Positions 46,166 through 56,877 of a stretch of DNA of 64,000 nucleotides are shown piece by piece; position 1 is the first letter of the stretch, and each line of letters starts with the position of its first letter. A program made the translations under genes and the position numbers. This stretch comes from Cytidiella melzeri (Eukaryota; Basidiomycota; Agaricomycetes; Polyporales; Irpicaceae), in NCBI GenBank assembly GCA_022592445.1, contig JABYQR010000106.1:1-64000 (forward strand), written 5' to 3'. The notes below the pieces were generated by a model. The model was not told the DNA's origin. It saw nothing but the letters and a program-made list of their open reading frames with translations, and did no database searches.

Positions 46166-49100
46166 ATGGGCGACACACCCTCTGGCTCAATTTCGAGATC
46201 ACACTCACAGTCAAAACGTGAAGAACCTCCAGTATTTTCTGCATGGGACCCTCTCGATCCTCTACCAGAATACACACGGTCCTGGGGTCCGTTCCTCCGT
46301 CGTCCCACCAAATTACCAGACGAATACGACACCAGAATAGACCCCGCACACATCTTCGCATTTTCCAGACACCCCATCAGCGGTATCGAAAAAGACTGGT
46401 TCGTCACTTCCAAGCCGTGCGACTACTGCGCGAAAATCCGACAGGTTTGCTCGAGGACTCGGCCTTCCTGCCAACGATGCGCGGCCGCCGGTGACTCGCG
46501 CCGAGTGTGCACAACGGAAGAGGGCTTTGTGCGATTGCCAGGCCCGAAGTGTCCTAAACCAAAGCTGAGGGGCAAGGGCGGCGCTGGCGAGGATGGCGGC
46601 AACGCTGTACCCATCAGGAAGAAGGCTCGTGCCATCGCGCCTACGCCTCAGGCGAACGGAGGACCGTCTCACCCCGCAATGCCCCCTCCTGCTGCTGACT
46701 CGCACGTATCTGCCGAGGCGGCCCAACAACCTCCGAGCAAGAGACGTCGAACGACGACGCCTGAAGCGCGTGTGTCACTGGTTCAAGCAGACCATCCACC
46801 GGACGCTGCGCCACAATCTAAGAGTAAAGACGGAAACAAGCATCGGCGGGTTTCGCAGAGAGCGGTGAGCTCCAGATCGAGGCGGGCGGGTCGGAAAAGT
46901 GCGGCAGCAGAAGCCGAACTCGGACGTAAGTAATGATATTGGTCCTTACGGATTACTATGCGTGTCATTGACGTTTCCTTCTTAGCTGGCTCTTGGGTGG
47001 CTACTGATGGTACAATGTGGCGCTCGTTACGACCACCCAGTACGCCTTCTGCGTCAGATGCCCCTGAGAAACCCTCTTATGTTGAACCCCCTCCGAGAGC
47101 GGAAGTGAAACCCCCACCTCCTGAGAAACCTCGCATATGGGCGTTTGTGAGTTCTTTTGTTGAACACTGGTTTCATGCAATCACTGATATTCTGCTGTGG
47201 GATAGAGTAAGGGTGAATTACTTGCGATCCTGCCGGAGCTGTCTAAAGCCCTAGACCCCAATGGGAGCGGCATCTTCAAGGAAGACATGGCTTTGGAACC
47301 ACCGCTCATTTTTCTGGAGGGAAGTGTGTGGCCAGACGATCGTTGGGATCCCCAAGGCATCTTAGAGCTGTCGATGTAAGTCTCGACACGGTTTCGAATG
47401 TTGTCATTGAGGTGTTAACCGGACAACAGTGAACGGGAATTCAGTATACCTCCAGGCAGAGGCCAGAATGCTGACGGAGTCTCGATAGACTACAACGAAG
47501 GTCCTGATGCTGACATGGCGCTTATTGACGATCCGGAACACTCTCTGGATGTTACCAGTGACAATGGCAAAGAGTCTCTACGCAGCGGCCCGGCGGTTTG
47601 TCATCCCTCGGAACTTCTCAGAAGTAAAGGTGTAGAAACAGCTGCACCACCATACCTTTCAAAGACTGTCATCCCTTACACCTACGATCTGCGAGTGCCG
47701 TGCATTCCGAGCTTCAGTATTACATCCCCCGCGTATATCAGTAACCCTCGAACCGGTGGGCAGACAACCAGCTTGACCGGTGCTTTTGCTATGACAGGCC
47801 CACGCAACCTACGCCCACATTCCAAATCCATCAAACCTCCGACTATCTTGGAAGGTCATCCCCTCTTCAGCAAACTCGGCCTAGAGGGTGATTCGAATAG
47901 ATTTAATCTACGCCCTGCAACATTTGATAGGCCACCTGACGTACCCAGTCCTACATATCTGGACATTGGCAGCGGCGAAGAAGATTTTATGGATTTTATG
48001 GACGAATTTGAAGCCAATAGCGGTAGTGTGATGTATCACAAGGCTGGCAAGTCGCACATTTTGCTAGATATTTGAGATATACTCATCTAGTTGATTAATG
48101 GCAGAGGCGACGAAAGCTACCAAGATCCTCTCAGCTCGTCTTACAGAGGTGATAACCAAGCTACTACCGATGCTTTCCCCATCCAATCAAGTGCGCCAGG
48201 AGGTAGAAGAAGCAATGCCGATCATCGAAAGCCTAGCCTCAGAACAGGCCACGTCGAAATCCCACGTCACGCCATGGAATCGAGAGGTTCGGGTCCCCTC
48301 TGAGCTTCCTCCAGACCTGCAACGTCTGCAGGAATGTCAGTTGTACGGGATCCCAGTCAGTGTCGTCATGTCTCGCGACTCGGCTCTTCTACCGTTCTCA
48401 CTCGAGGAAAACGTGGGGGTGGTGTACCTTGGATTTTTCAAAATCCTGGAAAGCCGCGTGAGTGAGCTGCCATTGTGAGCTGTGCATTTGGACTGAATCG
48501 AAAATTGGGTTAGTGTGCAATAGTATCGTCGCAGATCCAAGAATCGGATAGATCACTCACCGCCAGAGTCCGCTGGCGCTATAAATTCAAGTGGATCCCT
48601 GGAGGTGACGGAGTAGGCTCTGAACAGCCTCCACCAAATCATCCATGGTGGGCCTCTGCTATCGCGAGCGAGGATGCCGTTACAGAAACAGAACCTTCGC
48701 CGTATTCTCTCATTCCTCTGCACCTCTCTTCTGAGTATGTAAAACACGTCGGCCACCCCGGTTCTGTGGCCTCGGAAGTGATACCTAGACTTGGATGGCA
48801 TTGCGGAAATTGCGGTAGGCTCAACGTTCAGAAGCAGCTTTGCTTCCAGCACTGTTCAACATGCGAAGTATGTTCCTTACACTGTTCTAATCCATCAGGA
48901 GGACTGAGCTGACGCGAATCTTGCGTAGGCCGGTAATGGAATGACAGCAGTTGGAGTCATGTACGTACGAAACCCTCACAGGATGGCCCCAGATTCTCGG
49001 CCGGTCGATACCTACCCAGACGGCGTCACATGCGATATTTCGGACATCAAGGAAGACGAGATGCGGACGTTTGTGTATACTTTGCGGAAGGGTGTCTTTG

Positions 49101-50056
49101 TCAAGCATCTGTTTACCTGCAATCGTTCCTTGATGCAGAAATCCGCCAACCAACTCTTTCTTGACGTGCAGATGCAAGTCCCCCTGACTTGGCACGAGGC
49201 GAAGACAACTTTGGCGGCTGGTGAAGAGCTTCTCATACATGTGACCGGTGAATTGAAGATGTTGACTATGTGCCTGTTAGGACCGTATTTTTCGTACCTT
49301 GCAGGCTCGGGCCATGAGCAAGGAGCATCTGCCACTCCTTGGAGCAAAGTACCGGAATGTGTGACGACAATGCGTGGCATGATGCAGAGTCTCGCTGGGG
49401 ATGAACACGGCCTACAAGATTTCCAGGTTGACCAGATGACTGTTCTCGGATGGCAAACGTCGGGTAAACGAAAGGCAAGCGGCACCTGATTGTGCATGTA
49501 CGTGTAACTTATTTTATACACAGGGTAATGTCTTGTCGGCCACGAAGAAAACTTTTGCCATGCTCTGTTTGGGGGCAGACGTAGAGTTGAGCATCACTCC
49601 TAAAGGTGGATTCAGTGGGGACGTTCGACAAGATAATCCGTCAGGCGTGCTTTCGTCCAGTCGCGCAAATGAAGATGATTTCCCTCCGTGCGATCCCGAA
49701 GAATCGGAAGAGGAGGATATTCCCTTATCGATTAGTACCGCGCGAATGCGAACGCAGCCAGTTGTGTCGACTCCCGTCGTCCGTGCATCAAAGAGCAAGT
49801 CTTCGAAGAGGCGTACGAACGAGATGTTTGTGACGCTTGTGCATGGCGATGTTTTGTTTCTCCATGGGGATGATTTTGAAGTAGGTCTTCTGTGGATCTG
49901 CCCATGCGCGTGAGTGCTCACATTGATTTTCTGCAGTACTCACTTCGCCGGACCGGGATGAGCATCTGTGAGTTCGTTGCACCTTGTGTTCCTCGTGCTG
50001 ACTGCTTACTTTTCCCTTTTCTTTTACTTACAGTGGCCATCGGTTCGAATTTATGA
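46166..50056 (+). CDS. Zn2Cys6-type protein with AlkB/2OG-oxygenase-like C-terminus
   Basis: Multi-exon. Near residue 85 is a binuclear zinc cluster-like motif CDYCAKIRQVC ... CQRCAAAGDSRRVC, followed by a basic, Pro-rich linker. The middle has ALEPPLIFLEGSVWPDDRW, then a zinc-ribbon-like WHCGNCGRLNV ... CFQHCSTC. The C-terminus has FSYLAGSGHEQGASATPWSK, then PECVTTMRGMM, FAMLCLGADVELSI and FVTLVHGDVLFLHGDDFE. This block order resembles an agaricomycete family in which an AlkB-like 2OG-Fe(II) oxygenase follows zinc modules. The HxD and distal His expected for iron are not visible, so catalysis is doubtful. Intron borders near 48029-48108 are ambiguous: the upstream frame stops at 48075, but a splice ending ...GGCAG at about 48108 continues in phase. 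The last exons splice to ILAIGSNL and stop at 50056. The function, perhaps chromatin or nucleic-acid binding, is inference. Confidence 0.62.
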
Positions 50057-50611
50057 CAGTACTAACCTGATATCGTCGCTGCATTTTTGGGGATTAAGCA
50101 AGAGGCTAAAACATAATTTATGCGTATTTTCTCTGGTGACGTTCTTGCCAATGTAACGTAGTAGTATCTTCGCGTAGTAAGTAGTTTATGCTCACCTGGA
50201 GAATCCGCCCATTGCTTGGCATTCCATCCCATCACCTCACTGGGCACATCTCGCGCAGGTTCTACCAGTGTGCGGCGTGCGGTAATAATCTTGGTCGTGC
50301 ATCATGTATAGCTACAAAATTTCATTGGATACCTTGTAGTAAAACCCCACATTCGGTTGGGCGTGAAGATACTGATGCTTCACGAACCAGCTGCCAGCGT
50401 ATTCTCTGAGACGCGTCGCAAACTGTTATCCCAGTTTCATCTCGGTGAGACCGCTAGGGCCCACGGGTAGCATGATCTCCAACATGCTCTAATGCCGAGC
50501 TAGAGCGGGCTTGCAATTAATCCTGAGAACGCTGAAAAGCTTATAGCGAGACTAAAGTGAGGCCAAGAGTGTCGGTTAATTCGCTGCAGTAAACGTACCA
50601 GTCGTAATTTT
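50057..50611. other. Convergent 3' region between two genes
   Basis: 555 bp between the 3' ends of two convergent genes. No gene, repeat or RNA seen. Confidence 0.6.
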
Positions 50612-50839
50612 TCACTCGTTTTTCACCTTGCCCACGCTCGCCACGTTCTCCTCCATGAGCGATTCACGTAGCTTGTACAGCTGTGCAGGAACCGTCGCAT
50701 CTCCTCCGTTCAACGGTGTGCTTCGTTGCTGAAACTGCTGTAGAAACGCTTCCACCCGAGCATACGCCGCCTGCGAGTCGATAGTCTTGGACTCTATTGG
50801 GACTATGCGGACTGGCGGATGAATGGCCGCGTCAGACAT
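50612..50839 (-). CDS. Small 75-aa protein, unidentified
   Basis: Single-exon frame starting MSDAAIHPPVRIVPIESKT and ending VGKVKNE. It has no Cys and is predicted largely helical (IDSQAAYARVEAFLQQFQQR and LYKLRESLMEE look amphipathic). The protein-like composition and head-to-head placement 292 bp from ERG9 make it likely real. I do not recognise the family; a small subunit of a larger complex would fit the helical pattern, but that is a guess. Confidence 0.6.
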   Translation of the reverse strand: MSDAAIHPPVRIVPIESKTIDSQAAYARVEAFLQQFQQRSTPLNGGDATVPAQLYKLRESLMEENVASVGKVKNE

Positions 50840-51131
50840 TTGTTTGGAACAAGCTCTATGGCGTGAGGATGTGTCTTCGGGTGATTTTCTGTGCTGGTAT
50901 GTGGTGGAGAGTGGCGAAGTAGCTCAAGTCAGCGAAAGCTTAACAAACAGCTGAAACCCAATCAGACGCCCACATACCAAATAAGCGCCAGCGAGTGTCG
51001 TACGTTGGGCGACTTTTGCTTTCTCATTCCTCCCAGCACATATAACCTCTCACACAACCAGGTGTTTGCTCACCTAGGTTGTCTTCGTCAAAACCCACTT
51101 CGCACAACTCGCTCACAACAAGCATAGCAAG
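50840..51131. promoter_or_regulatory. Intergenic promoter region of ERG9 and small protein
   Basis: 292 bp between divergent ATGs. No sterol response element could be named with confidence. Confidence 0.5.
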
Positions 51132-52857
51132 ATGGGTGCCGCGGATATGCTCCTGCTGCTGTTCACCAGGCCTCTCGAATTCCGCACCCTTGTACAATTC
51201 TGGTTATGGCATGACCAGCGAGACGTGTCCCATCCATCGGAACACAAGCATACTTTGTGGAATCGTCCAACGATGAAGAGATGCTGGGAACTCCTGGATC
51301 GCACGAGCAGGAGTTTCTCTGCAGTCATCAAACAGCTTGACGGTGACCTGGCACGCGTGGTAGGTTGCTACACAGCACCCGTTCAGCAGCAGCTCATAAC
51401 TACCTGTACACACAGATCTGTCTTTACTATCTTGTTCTTCGAGGACTGGACACGATAGAAGACGACATGACGCTTCCAGACGAGAAGAAGCAGCAACTGC
51501 TACGATCCTTCCACGAACACACACTCACCGATGGCTGGACATTCACCGAGAGCGGGCCTGATGAATCAGACCGACAGCTTCTTGTCGAATACGACAACGT
51601 CGTTGCAGAGCTCAAGACGCTCCCTGCTGAGTACGTAGTGTATTTTTTACTATAACTCCGCGGCAGACTAATATTAGAAACAGATCCCTCCAGGTCATTA
51701 TTGACAGCACAAAAAAGATGGAGGTTGGCATGGCTGATTATGCACATCAAGCGCACACCACCGGCAAGCTTTACCTCGAGAAGACCGAGGAGTACGACCT
51801 CTACTGTCACTACGTTGCCGGCCTAGTCGGTGAAGGCCTCTCCGGCCTCTTCTCCGCCACTGGCTACGAGCATTCATTCCTCGCCACTCAGCTTGAACTC
51901 TCCAACTCCATGGGCTTGTTCCTGCAGAAGACAAACATTATCCGCGATTACCGCGAGGATGTCGACCAACATCGATTCTTCTGGCCCCGGGAAATCTGGG
52001 GTGACGAAAAATTCGGTGCTGCTGTTGGACGACCAGCCTTCAAGGAAATGAAGGAGATGTACCTTCCAGAGAACGCGAAACAGGCTGAGTACGTGCAGAG
52101 TGCCATGGTCCTCAACGCGCTATGCCATGCACCAGATGCGCTGGATTACCTCCGTCTGCTCAGAGATCAAAGCGTTTTTAACTTCTGTGCGATTCCACAA
52201 ACTATGGCGATTGCTACCCTCAACCTCTGCTTCAAGAACCCTGCATTGTTCCAGAAAAATATCAAGATTCGCAAGGCGGAGGCTGCGGACGTGAGCAAGT
52301 TTGTTGCATTTTATGGTTTTAACCTCTGATAAACATTACTTAGCTCATCATGCGGTCCAAAAACCCGCGAGATGTTTCTCTTATCTTCCTTGAATACGCT
52401 CGCAAGATCCACTCCCGCTGTACTCCTGATGACCCGAGCTTCATCAAGATCGCTGTAATATGCGGCAGGGTAAGATCGTCTTTCATACTACGTCCAATCT
52501 CCACCTCACACATACTCCTCCTTCACGCAGATTGAAAAGTGGTGCGAAGATCAATATCCTTCTTTCCTCACCATCGGCGCTCCCGGGAACTTTGACTTGT
52601 CGGACCCGCGGTCTGCCGTCGCTCAACGCGATGACGAACGCATCCGTACGATGAACTTGCAACGGAAACAAAAGGAGTTATTGGCGGCAAATGCGGACGT
52701 TGTGAAAGCTGCGCAAGACATCCGCCGGAAGGAGGAGGAGGGCAATTGGAGCCCAGGCACGTACGTCGCCATCGCTTTCACCATCGTGTTCGCCACCGGT
52801 ATCGGCGCGTTGTACCTTATTCTTTGGATTGTGGACAACGTCGACTATTTAAAGTAG
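51132..52857 (+). CDS. ERG9: Squalene synthase (farnesyl-diphosphate farnesyltransferase)
   Basis: Joins two farnesyl diphosphates to squalene with NADPH, the first committed step of ergosterol synthesis, on the ER membrane. Five exons (51132-51359, 51416-51630, 51684-52290, 52344-52469, 52531-52857) sum to 1,503 nt, giving 500 aa in frame. Both Asp-rich metal-binding motifs are intact: DTIEDD and DYRED (in TNIIRDYREDV), with VGEGLSGLF and FCAIPQTMAIATL also present. The tail has one C-terminal membrane anchor (YVAIAFTIVFATGIGALYLI) as in fungal ERG9. All key residues look normal, so it should be functional. Confidence 0.97.
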
Positions 52858-55800
52858 TCTCCTAGCTGGTTTCGAGATGCTGGACAGTGGGACGCAATTT
52901 CCATGATGAGACGAGTGGAGGGAGAGGTGTTTTACGCTTGATATCTATGTCGGGTCGCACATTTTCGTACAGTAGTATACTATCCTGTTCTTTATAAACG
53001 GACGCTACGACATTTTTCTTGAATATTCATGTAATGCCGAGAGATTCATCACAGTTGATGTGGTACTGGCGTTCACGAACTTCGATTCGAATCAAGGCTC
53101 ACGACCATTTGCGCCTTTTCATCCGACAGAATTCGTGGTTGCGGTAGAGGCAGGATTGTTAGACTGACTGGCGTGTGTTCGCCAATGGTAATAGAGTCGA
53201 AGTTGTTTTTGAGATTGACGATCGCGATGCTGCGCGGAAGAAAAAGTTCAATACGCCTGTGATGAGGCTACATCGAAGCTGTGGGTCACAGCAGCGAGGG
53301 TTACAATGAAGACAGCCAAGGATTCGAAGTCGAGCGATCGAAGTGTTTGGAATGGCACACAATGTACGTACAGCTTGCAAAGAGGTAGATGTAGGGTGTC
53401 AACGTCGAGTCCGAGTGAAGCAGACATCAGAGGGAATCACTGACATGGCGCACTTCAATCATATAGAGACGGCCAATGATAAACTCACCAATAACATAAA
53501 CTTACGCACGGGGTGGAAAGCTCCAGCGGCGCAACATGAGATCGCTTGCAATTTTGTCCGAGCGTCGCTGCTACAGCGTTTGAGTACACATGAGGTTCCG
53601 GGCTCTGCCTACACGAGATATGTCCATCCATAAGAATCGTGTGATATGGATAACTTGGTGTGCAACGTGCTCGTCGTGAGGTTGTAATTTGGTCTGATAC
53701 CAGCCAAGACCGCAGGGTTTGCCACGGTAGCGAGAGGATGACAAGAGCTAGGCTCGTCCCCAGCCATTCAACGTTCAGGTTCCACGCGCCTCCCTTGCTT
53801 GTCTCGGTTGGCGCGTTCCAGTGCTTGCGTCCGGACTGGCTGGCGAGTCAAGGCAGGAGTATCAGGAACCCACCCTGTACTGCGCATCGTCGACCAATCT
53901 GAGGAGCTTGAACCATCATTCGAGTGCCAGGAAGTAAGAAATCAGAACGGCGAAACGAGTCAACCGCTGGTTGTGGTGATGAGAATCGTCGTGACGAAGA
54001 TTTTCATCACCAAAGCCAGCAAATCTACAGCTCGCTGCATATCTGGTGCAGCCACACACGGCTGACGTTCAGCAACAGTGTGCCGTTGCAGTGGTTCAGT
54101 AACATTGGTCGGAAAGGAGTTTAGTTTTGCACACACCTGCCCTCCGCATTCCATTCGAACTCAGTCCTACCAACGGATGTCAGTTAGTACCTATGCTACC
54201 AGAGCCTAGGCGCATTGTGACCTGGAAATTACTGAGACAAGTATCAGACCAGCAAGTATGAGTCCAAGACAGCACCTTACTAGTGATGTCCAGCCATCGG
54301 CATGGCTAAGTCTACAGGGTCCTTTCCACCTGCGCTTGTCAAGAACCGCCAGACCGCTTAGGTAAGCAGCCGGCACAGAACGGACAAATACCTGATTTGG
54401 ATGCACTCAAACGCCACAAAGCATCGGGAGAGCGGCCCGGTGCGATTGGCTAATTGTATCACTCCTGAAGTTCAAACCGCCAGGGTCTACTAGTACGCGA
54501 CCGACTAGTACCGTTACGCCCATGACCAGTAAACCTGCCAGGTAGAACCCCTCACGTCTGTTCGAAACAGGTCTCCATGACATCGGTACTGTTGGCTGGT
54601 TCGCCGTGGTGTGAGTTCCTTTCTAACCTTCACAATCTTATGGCACGATTACAATTCTTACACGGCGATGATGTTGTTTAGTGTATCCATATTACGCCAA
54701 GAAAGTGCCTCTCTGTGCTCCCGCCTGCTATCCGTCGGTGGTAGTCAGGGCTCTTAGTGGTTCTAAAGCCGTTTCGTTCGCTCTTTCAAGCCTGAGACAC
54801 ACACGACTCGGAACCGTGTTTTCTGCCAGCATGCGATCTCGAAGCTGGCAATGGTAACTCAACCTGTCTTCTCTACTCGCTGACTTGCTTGACGGCTATC
54901 TATTGCAGGAGACATGGGCGAGAAGCTCCTTGCTCCGTGACTCGCCACGCGCAGAAATGCTTGATCCTGCTGCGTGAGGAAGAAGCTGCGTGCTTTACCG
55001 AGTACGTAATGGCATACACACGCTCCAATGTAACCACTGACCTACGGCCAGCGTGGCAAACCCAATGACGGGAGCTATCGTCCATGGACTCGCACGGCAG
55101 GTCACTGGCACCATGACGGTGTAGACAAGAGGAAGTAGCGGTTGCTTCGCTCCATCAGAATTCGCTGAGTACAACAATCTTGTCGCAGTGCACAAAACCC
55201 TCTGCTACCTATAAAGTGTTTCTAATCGATAGCACGAGCAAGAGATTAGCACGCCATGCAGCCTCACTCCCAGCTTTAACACCGACAAGGTCTACTTAGA
55301 GAAAACATTGAAGACGACTTTTGTCGCCACTATGCCATCGACCACCTAAACACGGTAGCGATCGAAAGTCGCTTGCTGTAGTCGGAAATTCTCGAAAGTG
55401 GTCAAGCTGAAGGTCCGTTCCTTTGATTGGAGCGCGCGATATATTGGCCTGTCTATCTGATACCACTAGCTTGCGCTACGAGCTTCTCGCTCTAGACATC
55501 TATAGTGCTAAGCTGTCTCAGCTGAGATCGTACCTGGTTTACGGACCTTCTCGTACCCATATCCAACGGCAGCTCGCGAGAGGAAAATCAAGAATATGGC
55601 TACGTCCTGTGTTATCTACAGGCTCACCTTTGAAAGGTCATATTAAAATCTCAGGCCCATAGTCATTGTCATTACGATATTCCCGAGCATCAGACGTTCA
55701 CATGAGAAGTTGTTCACTGAACCTGAACTTCGTGAGCGACAGAAATGCCAAAGATGCAATAGAAATTCCGCACGATGTTTGTGCGCAGTGAGACGTCCAC

Positions 55801-56877
55801 GCCACCTTGGAATGCCAGATCGAGGGGACACTGAGCATCTCAGCGCGGTCAAAAATCGTGGAGCTGGCAGTTCATAATTTGCAAAGGCAGTGCAAGTAGG
55901 GCGTTCACAAAGATCCCGGCGGGAACTGCGGTGAAACGCGAAAGAGGCACAGGGATGCGCGCTCAATCCGTCTTCAAATTGGGACTGCGTACACAGCAAA
56001 TTTGACTCTCACCACTCAAAGTCTCACAACACGGCCAAACTTGACTGCACCCCTGTACGCATGATACATGCTGACCGGGTGAGTTAGGTCTACCAGCGCG
56101 GAGATCAATTCAAACGATAAGCTGTGGGACTGCAGGCATCATTTCAGGCAAGCCAGAGATGGGCAACGTCCTCAATGAAGTAAGCAGGGTCGCTCGACCC
56201 TCTTGATGATCAAGTCAGCTATCGTTGGGCCCAATCATCGTGCTGCAACTTGGAATATCGCTGCAGCGAAAAGGCCTCACCCACTTGCGACTGAATACGA
56301 AAACAACAGCAGCTCGGATAAGCAGACATCGATAGTGGTATCAGCTCCCCGGTAGACTTGCCAACCTGGAGATCTCGCAAAAGAACGGGTGGGTTGAACA
56401 TGGCTCATGATGCATGATTTTGAGACTCGTCTGAGCCCGGAACATTGACCGCTGTCAATATGTGAACCACCCGCATTATGCGAACACCGCTCATCTCGGG
56501 GGGCAACTCACCGTCAGGATGATCTAGTGCTCTTTTGGCAGGAATTTGCAGAGCAGCGGGTCAAAGCTGTGATTCTCAATCTACAGTATAATTATACGCA
56601 GTCGAACACACACACACTATAGCTAGGTACTGTAAGATCCGCGAGAAACGACCTGTCATCATCGCCAATGCCTAGGCCTTCTATGACTTACCGACAGTTG
56701 CGGAAATTAAATGAGTAGTGAAACAGGGTCTAGGCGGAACTTGCGGTCTGTATTACAAAATGCATACATTAGATAAGATACTTGTTCTTATGAGTGGACA
56801 CTACATCGTCTCGAATACCTACGTAATGACAAACATCCCATGTAGTAGTGTCTTGCGTAAATTCGAACTGTAGACAG
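52858..56877. other. 4-kb stretch without recognisable gene
   Basis: Only short ORFs on both strands, no LTR ends, terminal repeats or transposase motifs. The first 150-200 bp should hold the ERG9 3' UTR. Scattered donor- and acceptor-like sites exist but form no continuous frame. It may be decayed coding DNA or RNA-producing sequence; nothing firm can be said. Confidence 0.55.

Noticed and set aside
55276..55345. Squalene synthase-like scrap (KVYLEKT and, in another frame, a DDFCRHY-like run)
   Set aside because: Short, needs a frameshift, and neighbouring sequence does not continue the similarity.
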